From Bacillota bacterium (GTDB taxonomy: Bacteria; Bacillota; Clostridia; Peptostreptococcales; Anaerovoracaceae): a DNA stretch of 14,536 nt. Positions 1-9,700 of this stretch are shown piece by piece. The stretch spans positions 1-14,536 of the forward strand of contig JAEEGU010000002.1 of assembly GCA_016280485.1 (NCBI GenBank), written 5' to 3'. The notes under the pieces were generated by a model, which made no database searches, was not told where the DNA came from, and worked only from the letters and a program-made list of their open reading frames with translations. The position numbers and the translations under genes were made by a program. Positions within the stretch are counted from its first letter, which is position 1; every line of letters starts with the position of its first letter.

Positions 1-552
1 CCAAGCCGCGATTGGGTCATCTGTTGCTCTGGATGTCAAAAGTATCTTTTCCCAAAGCTTTTCGACAGCCTGATGCTTTGAAAGCTCCGGGAAGAGCTTT
101 TTCGCCCACTTTTCGCCCGGTACGGCCGCAATACACCACTGGTACTTGTTTTCTATTTTATCTCTGTAGCTCTTTATGATAGGCATCTTTTTCTTTTGAG
201 CCGCCGCCATTTTTTCCTGATCGATTCCGGCAAGTCCGTCCGGATCCTCGGAAATGATATAGATGCGGCAAGGAATCTCATCGACATAGTGCTGCCAGCG
301 TGCTTCCTCGTAATTTGCGAGTGTGCCCAAGGTTTCAACATCGCGGTACTTTACGTGAAGCTTTTCAAGCGGCTGGTATGACCAGTCCACAACAACCTTC
401 TTTGCGCCGAGCTTGTAGCATTCCTCGACGAGTATTTTAATAAACTCCGGCTGGTCAAGCTCCGCAGCGATAAATACCTCTTGACCCTTCTGTACATTTA
501 CGCCCATTTTCGCTATCAGATTTGCGTATTTTCTGAGGACTGTCTTTTTCAT
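1..552 (-). CDS. Aminopeptidase, M29 family (AmpS/AmpT-like), 5' part only
   Basis: The first 184 codons of a gene read leftward and cut by the window edge; the frame is open from the ATG at 550-552 to base 1. The protein begins MKKTVLRKYANLIAKMGVNV and continues with a block around VFIAAELDQPEFIKILVEEC and a GAKKVVVDW strand, which is the N-terminal pattern I recognise from thermophilic-type (M29) metallo-aminopeptidases. These are cytoplasmic exopeptidases that release N-terminal residues from peptides using a co-catalytic metal pair. The metal ligands lie in the C-terminal half, outside the window, so activity cannot be judged. No signal peptide is visible. An AAGGGAG ribosome binding site lies about 8 bases upstream of the ATG. 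The gene is divergent from the c-di-GMP gene at 794, and a cre-like palindrome sits in its leader. Family call is from sequence memory without alignment. Confidence 0.82.
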   Translation of the reverse strand, partial: MKKTVLRKYANLIAKMGVNVQKGQEVFIAAELDQPEFIKILVEECYKLGAKKVVVDWSYQPLEKLHVKYRDVETLGTLANYEEARWQHYVDEIPCRIYIISEDPDGLAGIDQEKMAAAQKKKMPIIKSYRDKIENKYQWCIAAVPGEKWAKKLFPELSKHQAVEKLWEKILLTSRATDDPIAAW

Positions 553-586
553 CCGGTATCTCCCTTTTCTCAATAAAATGTAGTTA

Positions 587-600
587 CTAAAGCGCTTTCA
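587..600. promoter_or_regulatory. Candidate cre / LacI-family operator
   Basis: The minus strand reads TGAAAGCGCTTTAG. It contains the perfect 10-bp palindrome AAAGCGCTTT and differs from the symmetric cre form TGAAAGCGCTTTCA only in the last two bases. Cre sites are bound by CcpA, the carbon catabolite regulator of Bacillota. The site lies about 33-46 bases downstream of the predicted start of transcription of the aminopeptidase gene, a position from which CcpA usually blocks elongation. A different LacI-family protein could use the same half-site. Confidence 0.5.
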
Positions 601-639
601 CACAACATATTGGGTGTTTTGCATGAATTGCCAAGCTAA

Positions 640-645
640 ATTATA
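640..645 (-). promoter_or_regulatory. Extended -10 promoter of the aminopeptidase gene
   Basis: Read on the minus strand the sequence is TGG followed by TATAAT, a perfect -10 box with the TGn extension. The hexamer at the usual -35 distance (663-668, TTTTTA) is poor, which is typical of promoters that rely on the extended -10. Transcription would start near 633, giving a leader of roughly 80 bases before the ATG at 552. Confidence 0.6.
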
Positions 646-713
646 CCATAAAAAGGCCTGTCTAAAAAGCAAATTTTGCATAAAAAATTCGATAAATTTC
701 TTTGCCGGAAAAA

Positions 714-743
714 TTGAAATCAACCCCGCTTTTATGTTAAAAT
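714..743 (+). promoter_or_regulatory. Promoter of the c-di-GMP gene
   Basis: TTGAAA (714-719) and TAAAAT (738-743) are separated by 18 bases, with a TGn extension at 735-737 just before the -10. Transcription would begin near 750, leaving a leader of only about 44 bases. That is too short for a c-di-GMP riboswitch. The gene's AGGG ribosome binding site is at 781-784, nine bases before the ATG. Confidence 0.6.
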
Positions 744-793
744 ATTGAGTTAGAATACGGAACAAGTGTTGTTAAAACTGAGGGCATCCGGCC

Positions 794-3700
794 ATGAACA
801 AAGATACTAAAAAAGAATTTGATGTCGTACTCATCTGTGATCTCAAGGAAAATTACTATGAGATACAGGGCGAGTACGCCCTTTTTTTGGAGGAATTGCC
901 CGTAAAGGGCGAATACGACAACCTGATTCGTGCCATAGCCGGAATAGCGCCGGGAAAATACGGCGAAATGCTGCTTTCCCTCTTCACCTCCGGGGCACTT
1001 CTTTCTGCTTACAATGAAGACAATACCTATGTTTTCTGCAATGCTTTCTTTAAATATACCTCGACCCCTGCAATGGGATGGGCGGCAATTGCCGTTCGCA
1101 TAAACGAGGAGCTTACGGCAACCGTTGCAATTCGTTCGATTGACACCATGTACAACGACTGTGCAATCATGTATGCAACGGCCGACCGTACCAAGCAGCC
1201 GGTTCCGCCTGCATTTGACCACAAAAACTGCAGGCTGGCGATGATTTACGACTCTCTATCCGAGTCGCTCGATATGATTGGTGGCTCGATCTATTTCAAC
1301 AAGGAATTTCCTCTGTCAAAGACCGAAAGCGTTCACAACATAATCGGCCTTCTGACACCTTTCCTCGACCAGAGCTCAAACGCCGCGTTCATGTCGGAAT
1401 CCGATTTTATCAATCTGACCCTGACTTCTGTCGAAACATACGGAGGATATCACTTCAAGCGTTTCCTGTTTGACGTGGCGGACGAGCGCCGCTGGTATGA
1501 GCTTGCTGTTCTGTCGCTGGACAATTCCGGGCTCAGATACCTTGTAACCATAACCGATATACACGAAATGCTCGGTCGCAAGGTTTATGTTTCCGGTATG
1601 CCAAAGGGCAATTTCACCGAGGAAATGATTCCTTACATGGAAATCGCAAAGGAATCCTCAAAAATCGTAATGAACAGAATCAAATCGCCTTACTGTTCAT
1701 TTTCGCTGGAAGCCGGTCTTCCGATCAGACAGGCAAACGACCTTTTCTACAGGGCAATAGGCTATACGCCGGAGATATTCGAATATGCCCTCGGCAACAG
1801 CCTGATTTCGCTGTGCCACCCGGCGGACATTCCTTACATGCGCAGTGCGATAAAGGACATCGTTGCAAACGGCAAGCAGCCGCAAATCCTGGAGGTGCGC
1901 ATCGTTCGCAACGACGGCAACATACGCTGGGTCAAGCTCGAAATCAATTTTGTCACTACACCGCAGGAAACGATATGCTTCCTAAACGGTGAAGACATAA
2001 CTGACAAAAAACTTCAGGAGCAGAACAAGCTCTCGGACAGGCAGACCTTCAGCATGACCTATGCCAAGAGCACGAATATATTATTTGACTATGACTGCGC
2101 TACGCACACCTTAAAGGACCGCGGCGGCCTCGTGGACACGCTCGGCTTCCCACCGGAGGTGCCTGCTTTTGATGCCTTCCTTAATTCCGGCGAGCTCGTT
2201 GCAGACGAGGACGAAGCCGAATTAAAGAGAATCATCGACAATGTCCGGTCCGGCACCGAAACCATCAGCGGATCGCTTCGCATAAAGGTGCCTAAGCGCA
2301 ATGATCAGTTTGCGAGAATTTCATTCACGCTCAGCACTATTTTTGACTACAAGGGTCAGCCAAAGCAGCTGATCGGTGTAATAGACAAGCTTTCGCTCCA
2401 GCGCATCGCAGAGGAGCCGGAGCCTGAATTCAGAATACCAACTGAAGCAAAAGCCGATGTAAAGAGCGAATCCGGCGAAGAAAAGCCAAAGGCTTCGCCT
2501 GTCTTTAACGTGGATCTGAATGCGGTCGGAATGAGCAACGTGCTCGCAAGCTTCACGATAAACATCACAACCGATCTTATCGAAAGCCACAGCGCCGCAA
2601 GCAGCTTCGGAGCCGCTTTTGCCAATTTCGCGGGGCGCGGCATCAACGAAACCGCAAAAATAATTGCTGACGGTCTGATAGCCGAGAAATACAGAGACTC
2701 CTTCCTTGAAACCTTTAATACCTCTCACCTTGCAGAGGAATTCAAAAAAGGTAACGCCGATATTACAACGGTTTACCCGCTCTCACATCCTTCGCTCGCA
2801 GATCTTTGGGGAAAGATTTTTGTCCACATGGTCGCGGACCTTGACGGATCACTGCGTGCTCTGATCTATGCGTGCGATGTTTCGGACGAATACAGGAAAA
2901 TAAGTGCTCTTGAGAGTATTTCGACAAAGGACCCGCTGACCGGGCTTCTCAACCGCTCGGGGGCAAGCGAGAACATATCGGCATACCTTAACAGGATTTC
3001 CGATAACGAGCTCTGCGCTCTCATGATAATGGACCTCGACAATTTCAAGGAGATTAACGATATTTACGGTCACCAGGCGGGTGACGAATATCTGAAGAAT
3101 CTCGCCGATGCCCTGACCGACTTCCTGCCGGATGCTATTGTCGCAAGACTCGGCGGCGACGAGTTCGTGGTCTTCCTCAAAAATTGCACGGGCACGAGCC
3201 AGATTTCAAATACGGCGCTTAGCATATTAAAGATAATAAGAGATGTAAATCACAACAGGATTACTGCTTTTAATACGACCGGCAGTATCGGTATCGCCCT
3301 TGTCCCGAGCTATGGCAAGGATTTCGATACCCTTTACCACAATGCCGATGTGGCGCTGTACGAGGTAAAGAACAGCAGCAAGGACGGCTTCATGTTCTGC
3401 GACGACAGAAACCCTACCGTCCACCATTCGGGTGAAGCAACCAAACAGACCAAGAAATCCTTCTCTCAAATCTTTTCAAAGCTGAGCGTTGCAATGTATG
3501 CTCTGCTGATTGGCTCGCTGTTACTCGCATCCGCAATAACCTTTGTCATATTCAACACCTCCATCACACAGGTGTATAAACAGGCAAACAGCCATGTTGA
3601 GGCCCATTCCGGCATAGTAGGGCAATATATGAGCCTCTATATGACAACGCTCCAGGATGATGCCTCGTGGCTTGCACAGATAGCATCCAAAAACCAGGAG

Positions 3701-5740
3701 TCGCTGGTGCTCTCCGGCTTTGTGCGTGACGACAAAATCGTAGTGAATATGGATGACCTGGTTCACCAGACATCCTTTGACAACGTACTGCTGCTGGGTG
3801 AAAACGGCAAGCTGTTTTACAGCTTTGCTCCACCTGAAAAGAACGGTGAGTTCACGATGGATATGGGGCTTCAGAACAAATCCTGCACTCTGCCCGCTGC
3901 CGTAGCCAGAATGAAGGCAAAAGAGGGTTCCCTTATCTTTGCATCAAATGTTTACAGCGATGACGGGAAGCGCAGACTGATTCTGCTCTGCACCGTCGAC
4001 GGGGAAACGGTTTCGGAAACCCTGGATTCCCTGACCTCGTTCGATTCGGAAAAAATATTCCTGGCAGACAATACAGGTACAGTCATCGGTTCAAACAGCG
4101 AAAACTATGATATGCTGTTCAAATACTATTCGAACGAGTACCTCGCAAAATGCGGCTACACGCACATGACAACGGTTCACCGTATCATAGATGCCAACGA
4201 TGATGTAAAAACACCTTCCGTAAGGTACCGCCACCGCCTGATGGTTCTCTTCGGCCACAGTGCACCGGTTAACCTTGCACAGCTTTATACAAACTATTAT
4301 GTTTTCGCAGTGACGCCGCAGGAGACAATTCTGGGCAGTGCGACGGTTTCCGTCAAAATCGTCGTTGCTCTCTTTATCTGCCTGTTCCTCGCAATAGTCC
4401 TTGCGACCGTATTCATAATAAGGAACGACAGAAAGTCCAGTAAATACGTGGATAACCTGGCATACAAGGATTCTCTGACCGGCCTTAACAATATGAATTA
4501 TCTGGAGGACAACTCCAAAACCATATTCAAAAAGTGCGGTGAGCCGTGCGGCGTGGTTTCTCTCCATGTCGACAATTTCCGCGTTATACGCGATGCTTAC
4601 GGGCCTGCAAAGAGCAACAAGCTCATAACCTGCATCGGAAATGCAATTTCCGATTTTATCGGTCAGGACGAAGCCGCAGGCCGCGTTGCGGATGCAAGCT
4701 TTTGCCTCATTTTAAGCTATGTGGGAGAGAACGCATTCAACAGCAAGCTTAAAAACCTGCGCTCCTACATATTCTCGAGCTGCGCCACCTATATGGCGAC
4801 ATCGGTTAACTTCACGATTTCGCTAGGAGTTTACCTCTGTGAATCCTCGGGCGAATCCATAAAACAGGACTACGACCTCGCGGATTTGGCACGCTCCTAC
4901 ATGAAGGAAAGCGCCGGCGAAGGCATCTGCTACTACAACACAAACCTCCAGCAGTCGATTCAAAAGCAAAAGCTGATTGAGGATTCGCTGGATGCGGCTC
5001 TTGAAAACGGCGAGTTCGTGCCTTACTACCAGCCGATAATCAACATATTCAGCCACAAAGTGGTCGGCTGCGAAGCACTGGCACGCTGGATAAAGCCGGA
5101 CGGAACCGTGGTGCCGCCGAGCGATTTTATTCCTTTCCTTGACAAGAGAGGAAACATCGTAAATCTCGACTACTACATGTTCGAAAAGGCCTGTGCACAG
5201 ATGCAGATCTGGAAGGACACACCTCTCGAGGAGGTCGCGATTTCAATCAACATGTCACGCCAGCATTTCTACCAGCCTGACTTCATCGAAAGACTGATGC
5301 GTACGACGGCAAAGTACGGCATACCGAACTCACGCATCCATATAGAGATTACCGAAAGCATATATATCGGTGATGTCAACCTTATTAACAAGACCCTGAC
5401 AGAGCTGCGCGACAACGGTTTCCTCGTTTCCATGGATGATTTCGGCACGGGATATTCATCGATGAGTATGCTACAGAGCATGCCTGTCGACATCTTAAAG
5501 ATAGACAAGCAGTTCCTGGATTCCTCGCTCTCAAAGGAAAGCGGTATCATCGTACTCGACGGTATCGTGAACATCGCAAAGCAGCTTGGTCTTAAGACCA
5601 TTTGCGAAGGCGTGGAAACCGGCACACAGCTCAACTGGCTGAAAACAGTCGGCTGCGATATGGTACAGGGCTTCTACTATTCAAAGCCTATTCCTGCAGC
5701 AGAGCTTGAGAACTTTGTAATGGACAACTTCATGAAATAA
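794..5740 (+). CDS. Large membrane PAS-GGDEF / extracellular sensor / GGDEF-EAL cyclic-di-GMP protein
   Basis: A 1648-residue protein predicted both to make and to degrade c-di-GMP. Order seen: an unassigned N-terminal region (1-290) that may hold divergent PAS folds; a clear PAS domain (about 298-405, ending GEDITDKK); a second PAS-like module (about 415-540); an acidic linker (about 540-572); a third sensory-like stretch (575-705); GGDEF domain 1 (about 709-872) with an intact GGDEF at 787-791 and metal Asp D747, but no RxxD inhibitory site before it; a membrane helix (about 898-921); a Cache-like presumed extracellular domain (922-1186); a second helix (about 1187-1210); GGDEF domain 2 (about 1220-1395), degenerate, with ADASF at 1299-1303 and His1258 at the metal Asp position; and an EAL domain (about 1400-1645) with EAL at 1427-1429, SINMS, EITES, DDFGTGYSS from 1548, LKIDK and EGVET all kept. 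Lysines before helix 1 and after helix 2 place both ends inside. There is no signal peptide. The architecture resembles a PAS-GGDEF protein fused to a Cache-GGDEF-EAL protein. Net activity cannot be predicted. Confidence 0.93.
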   Translation: MNKDTKKEFDVVLICDLKENYYEIQGEYALFLEELPVKGEYDNLIRAIAGIAPGKYGEMLLSLFTSGALLSAYNEDNTYVFCNAFFKYTSTPAMGWAAIAVRINEELTATVAIRSIDTMYNDCAIMYATADRTKQPVPPAFDHKNCRLAMIYDSLSESLDMIGGSIYFNKEFPLSKTESVHNIIGLLTPFLDQSSNAAFMSESDFINLTLTSVETYGGYHFKRFLFDVADERRWYELAVLSLDNSGLRYLVTITDIHEMLGRKVYVSGMPKGNFTEEMIPYMEIAKESSKIVMNRIKSPYCSFSLEAGLPIRQANDLFYRAIGYTPEIFEYALGNSLISLCHPADIPYMRSAIKDIVANGKQPQILEVRIVRNDGNIRWVKLEINFVTTPQETICFLNGEDITDKKLQEQNKLSDRQTFSMTYAKSTNILFDYDCATHTLKDRGGLVDTLGFPPEVPAFDAFLNSGELVADEDEAELKRIIDNVRSGTETISGSLRIKVPKRNDQFARISFTLSTIFDYKGQPKQLIGVIDKLSLQRIAEEPEPEFRIPTEAKADVKSESGEEKPKASPVFNVDLNAVGMSNVLASFTINITTDLIESHSAASSFGAAFANFAGRGINETAKIIADGLIAEKYRDSFLETFNTSHLAEEFKKGNADITTVYPLSHPSLADLWGKIFVHMVADLDGSLRALIYACDVSDEYRKISALESISTKDPLTGLLNRSGASENISAYLNRISDNELCALMIMDLDNFKEINDIYGHQAGDEYLKNLADALTDFLPDAIVARLGGDEFVVFLKNCTGTSQISNTALSILKIIRDVNHNRITAFNTTGSIGIALVPSYGKDFDTLYHNADVALYEVKNSSKDGFMFCDDRNPTVHHSGEATKQTKKSFSQIFSKLSVAMYALLIGSLLLASAITFVIFNTSITQVYKQANSHVEAHSGIVGQYMSLYMTTLQDDASWLAQIASKNQESLVLSGFVRDDKIVVNMDDLVHQTSFDNVLLLGENGKLFYSFAPPEKNGEFTMDMGLQNKSCTLPAAVARMKAKEGSLIFASNVYSDDGKRRLILLCTVDGETVSETLDSLTSFDSEKIFLADNTGTVIGSNSENYDMLFKYYSNEYLAKCGYTHMTTVHRIIDANDDVKTPSVRYRHRLMVLFGHSAPVNLAQLYTNYYVFAVTPQETILGSATVSVKIVVALFICLFLAIVLATVFIIRNDRKSSKYVDNLAYKDSLTGLNNMNYLEDNSKTIFKKCGEPCGVVSLHVDNFRVIRDAYGPAKSNKLITCIGNAISDFIGQDEAAGRVADASFCLILSYVGENAFNSKLKNLRSYIFSSCATYMATSVNFTISLGVYLCESSGESIKQDYDLADLARSYMKESAGEGICYYNTNLQQSIQKQKLIEDSLDAALENGEFVPYYQPIINIFSHKVVGCEALARWIKPDGTVVPPSDFIPFLDKRGNIVNLDYYMFEKACAQMQIWKDTPLEEVAISINMSRQHFYQPDFIERLMRTTAKYGIPNSRIHIEITESIYIGDVNLINKTLTELRDNGFLVSMDDFGTGYSSMSMLQSMPVDILKIDKQFLDSSLSKESGIIVLDGIVNIAKQLGLKTICEGVETGTQLNWLKTVGCDMVQGFYYSKPIPAAELENFVMDNFMK

Positions 5741-5770
5741 AAAAACGTCCCCGTTTCCGGGGACTTTTTT
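5741..5770. terminator. Bidirectional rho-independent terminator
   Basis: GTCCCCG (5747-5753) pairs with CGGGGAC (5758-5764) around a TTTC loop. A run of T follows on the right (5765-5770) and a run of A precedes on the left (5741-5745, T on the minus strand). It lies between the stop of the c-di-GMP gene (5740) and the stop of the convergent pfkA (5775), so it can end transcription from both sides. Confidence 0.88.
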
Positions 5771-5774
5771 AGCC

Positions 5775-6737
5775 TTAAATCGACAGCACCTCTGCGAGTG
5801 CGAGGAGTGTAGGGTCGAGCTCAGACTTGTATTCGAGCGCATCCGAAAGGTCATATGCTACGATCTCGTCGCCGCTTATGCCGATTGCCTTTGATGTGCT
5901 GTTCGCCTTTAAAAGCTCAACCGCCTTGTATCCGAGGCGTGATGCCAGCATTCTGTCGCGTGCCGTAGGGGAACCGCCGCGCTGAATGTATCCCAGAACC
6001 ACGATTTTGACCTCTAAGCCCGTTCTCTTAGCTATCTCGGCACCCAGTGCCTCCGAGGAGAGTTCGACACCCTCAGCGCGAATTATAATACTGTGCTTCT
6101 TTCCGCGATTGATACCCTGAAGTATCTTTCTGCAAAGCGCATTTAGGTCGAGCGGAATCTCAGGAATCAGTATCTGCTCTGCGCCGCCCGCAACGCCCGC
6201 ATGGAGTCCGATGTCGCCGCAGTTCCTGCCCATTACCTCGATTATCGTTGTTCTCTCGTGAGATGAGGATGTGTCTCTGATGTTACCGATTGCCGACAGA
6301 ACAGTATTTATCGCCGTGTCAAAGCCGATGGTATAGTCGGTGTAGCCCATGTCGTTATCGATCGTGCCCGGCAGGCACATTACGGTAACGCCCGCCTTTT
6401 CGAGCTCTGCCGCGCCGTGCATCGAGCCGTCTCCGCCTATTACGACAAGCCCATCTATTTCAAAGGTCTCGAGCATTGCAAGTGCCTTTGTGCGGCCTGC
6501 TTCCGTCATAAATCTCTCGCTTCGTGCAGTGCGCAGAACAGTACCACCGCGGTGAAGAATGCCACCTACGGATGCAACATCCATCTCGTGGAAGTCGCCA
6601 TCAATCAGACCCTCATAGCCTCTCTCGACGCCATAGACCTCCATTCCTTCGTAAATGGCTGTTCTTACAACAGCTCTGATTGCGGCGTTCATGCCCGGAG
6701 CATCACCGCCACTGGTTAATACAGCTATTCTTCTCAT
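5775..6737 (-). CDS. pfkA: ATP-dependent 6-phosphofructokinase
   Basis: A 320-residue protein, the standard length for bacterial PfkA, which phosphorylates fructose 6-phosphate to the 1,6-bisphosphate in the committed step of glycolysis. Visible motifs: SGGDAPGMN (9-17), Arg72, GGDGS (101-105, where Gly104 marks the ATP rather than the pyrophosphate type), TIDND with catalytic Asp127, Arg162, MGR (169-171), Glu222 and IQRGGSP (251-257). Numbering follows the E. coli enzyme closely. Of its effector-site residues, Arg21, Arg25, Arg154, Arg211 and Lys213 are present, but Arg54 is Val. The His that precedes IQRGG in E. coli is Tyr here. The ATG at 6735-6737 follows a strong AAGGAGG site. It is the last gene of the operon, starting about 20 bases after dnaE, and ends at the shared terminator. 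Confidence 0.97.
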   Translation of the reverse strand: MRRIAVLTSGGDAPGMNAAIRAVVRTAIYEGMEVYGVERGYEGLIDGDFHEMDVASVGGILHRGGTVLRTARSERFMTEAGRTKALAMLETFEIDGLVVIGGDGSMHGAAELEKAGVTVMCLPGTIDNDMGYTDYTIGFDTAINTVLSAIGNIRDTSSSHERTTIIEVMGRNCGDIGLHAGVAGGAEQILIPEIPLDLNALCRKILQGINRGKKHSIIIRAEGVELSSEALGAEIAKRTGLEVKIVVLGYIQRGGSPTARDRMLASRLGYKAVELLKANSTSKAIGISGDEIVAYDLSDALEYKSELDPTLLALAEVLSI

Positions 6738-6758
6738 CTTTTCCCTCCTTTAACACCT

Positions 6759-9700
6759 TTACAGCCGGTCGCTGATTTTTACATTTTCACTTCCGATTAA
6801 ATCGGTTATTTCCTTTACAAATCCCTCGTCGGGTTCTACCCAGAGACTGCGGTCGGATTTGAAGCCCTTTCCCGAATCAAGGTACACCTTCACAGGATGC
6901 TTCCCCGGATGTCTTTCCAGGATGCCGCGGATCATTTCGATTGCCTCACCCGGCTCCTTGCCCGCAATGCGCAGGCAAACGGGACTTTCCGGCTTTTCCA
7001 TCAGGCGAACATCCGTCAGTTTGTCCGCCAGAATCGCAGGATCCTTTTCCTCTTTGAAATTGACGGTTCCCTCGATTTTGATTATGCTGTCAGGCTCCGT
7101 GAGAGATGCAAACTTCTCGTAAACGTTCGGGAATACCACAACCTCTATGCTGCCGTAGAGGTCCTCCACCTCTAAAAACGCCATCATCTTGTTCGATTTC
7201 GTGATGAGGTTCTTCCTGCTGCTGACCATGCCCGCAAGGCTTACCTTCATGCCGTCGCGGACGCTTGAGCCCTCTTCCTCGGCACTTAAAAGCTCGTCTG
7301 TGGTGATGCTTGCTATATCCTTAAACAAATCCTTGTACGCATTGAGCGGATGGTCGGAAACGTAGATTCCCAGCATTTCCTTTTCCATTGCAAGGAGCGC
7401 ATCCTTTTCGAAGTTCTTCAGATCCGGCAGCACTCCCGTATTTGCACCGGCCATCGCCTGCTCGGCGCCCGCCAGCGAGAAGAGGTCCATCTGGCCCTCG
7501 ATGTTCTTTTTCGCATCGCCCTGAGCGGCCTCGATCAGACGCTCATAGACCGCAAGGTGCTGCGCACGGTTAGGATTGATATCGTCCAGTGCGCCCGCCT
7601 TTATCAGGCTTTCGATTGCCTTTTTGTTTACCTCACGGATATCGAGATTCGAAATGAACTCAAATATATCCTTCGGCATTCCGCGCTGCTCTCGAGCCTT
7701 TATTATCGCATTTATCGGGCCCATTCCAACGCCCTTTACACCGAGTAGCCCGAACCGAATCGCACCGTCCTTTACGGTGAATTTCGCGCGGCTTTCAAGC
7801 ACACTCGGAGGCAGTACCTTTATTCCGAGCTCCGTGCAGTTCCTGATATATTTTGCGACATGCTTTGCCTCGCCCATCACAGAGCTTAAAAGCGCCGCCA
7901 TAAACTCCACCGGATAGTAGGTTTTAAGATAAGCAGTCTGGTATGCGACCACCGCATAGGCTGCGGCATGGCTCTTGTTGAAGGCATACTCCGCAAAGCT
8001 TACCATCTGGTTAAAGATTTCCTCGGCCGCCTCCTTTGGCACACCGCGTTTTAAGCAACCGTCTATGCCAAGCTCCTCGTTTCCGTTAATGAAGTTTTCC
8101 TTTTCCTTCAGCATCTTTTCGAGCTTTTTCTTGCTCATTGCACGCCTCAGCTCGTCAGATCTGCCGTAGGAAAAGCCCGCAAGCTCGCGAACCGTCTGCA
8201 TTACCTGCTCCTGGTACACCAGGCACCCGTAGGTAACATTTAAGATAGGTTTAAGCGACTCGTGGATATAGGTAATCCCATCAGGGTTTTTCTTGTTTTC
8301 TATATATCTCGGAATGGAATCCATAGGACCCGGGCGATAGAGCGAAATACCCGCTATGATATCTTCAAAGCAGTCGGGCGCAAGCGTTTTCATAAAGCTC
8401 GTCATCCCACCCGATTCAAGCTGGAATATACCGCAGGTATTTCCGCTTGCGATTGTCGCAAATACCTTCGGGTCGTCGTACGGAATCGTATTTATATCCA
8501 AATCCACTCCGTGGTTTTCTTTTATCATAGCAAGAGCATCGCGAATTACCGTCAGATTGCGAAGCCCCAGAAAGTCCATCTTGAGGAGTCCCAGTTCCTC
8601 GATGGTAGTCATCGTGAACTGCGTCGCCCTGCCCTTGTCGGACATGTAAAGCGGCACGTATTCATCGAGCGCCTTCCTCGAAATTACAACGCCTGCGGCA
8701 TGTGTTCCCGCATTTCGCGGCATACCCTCGATAGCCATCGCCATGTCTAAAACTTCCCTCGTAGTAGGCTCGTTTTCGTACTTTTCCTTTAGCTCGGGGT
8801 TCATTTCCATCGCCTTTGCGATAGTCATCCCGAGAGCATCCGGAATCGCCTTTGCGAGAGCATCTGCATCGGCATAGCTTAGCTTTAGGGTCCTGGCCAC
8901 ATCGCGAACCGCCTGCTTTGCCTTCATCGTACCGAAGGTAATAATCTGGCTGACATTCGCAGCACCGTATTTTTCAATTACATAGTCGATTACCTCACCA
9001 CGGCGCTCGTAGCAGAAATCCACGTCGATATCCGGCATGGATACACGCTCAGGATTCAAGAAACGCTCGAAGATGAGGCTGTATTTTATAGGGTCAATAT
9101 TTGTTATATGCAGGCTGTAAGCCACTATGCTGCCCGCCGCAGAGCCTCTGCCCGGCCCCACTGCGATGTTGTGACTACGCGCATAGTTTATGAAATCCCA
9201 GACGATGAGGAAGTATTCCACGTACCCCATCTGCTCTATTACCGACATTTCGTGGTCAAGACGCGCATAAAGGCTAAGCGCACGCTCATCCTTGTCGCCG
9301 CGCTTTATGTCGTAACGCTCCGAAATGCCCTTTTCACAAAGCTCGTGGAAGTAGTCCAAATTCGTTTTGCCGTCCGGCGCAACGAACTCCGGCAGGTGAT
9401 AGTTGCCGAACTCAATCTCCACGTTGCACTGCTCGGCAATCTTTTGCGTATTGTCGAGTGCCTCCGGAAAACGCGCAAAGATAGTGCGCATCTCCTTTTC
9501 GCTCTTTAGGTAGAACTGGTCGTTCGGGAAGCGCATGCGCTTTTCATCGTCAATTGTTGCCGTTGTCTGTATGCAGAGGAGCACATCGTGCGCCTTTGCA
9601 TCCTCTCTGTTTATGTAGTGCACATCGTTTGTCGCAACAAACGGTATGCCTGTTTCCTCGTGAAGCCTTACCATCATCGGCAGAATGCGTGCTTCCTCCT

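Noticed and set aside
744..793. Possible c-di-GMP riboswitch before the GGDEF/EAL gene
   Set aside because: The predicted leader is about 44 bases, too short, and no GEMM-like conserved core is visible.
737..1222. Minus-strand open frame of 161 codons over the start of the c-di-GMP gene
   Set aside because: It overlaps the plus-strand promoter and the N-terminus of a 1648-residue gene, and shows no ribosome binding site or known motif.
5741..5770. Short repeat or attachment site between convergent genes
   Set aside because: The hairpin with A and T tracts is fully explained as a bidirectional terminator.
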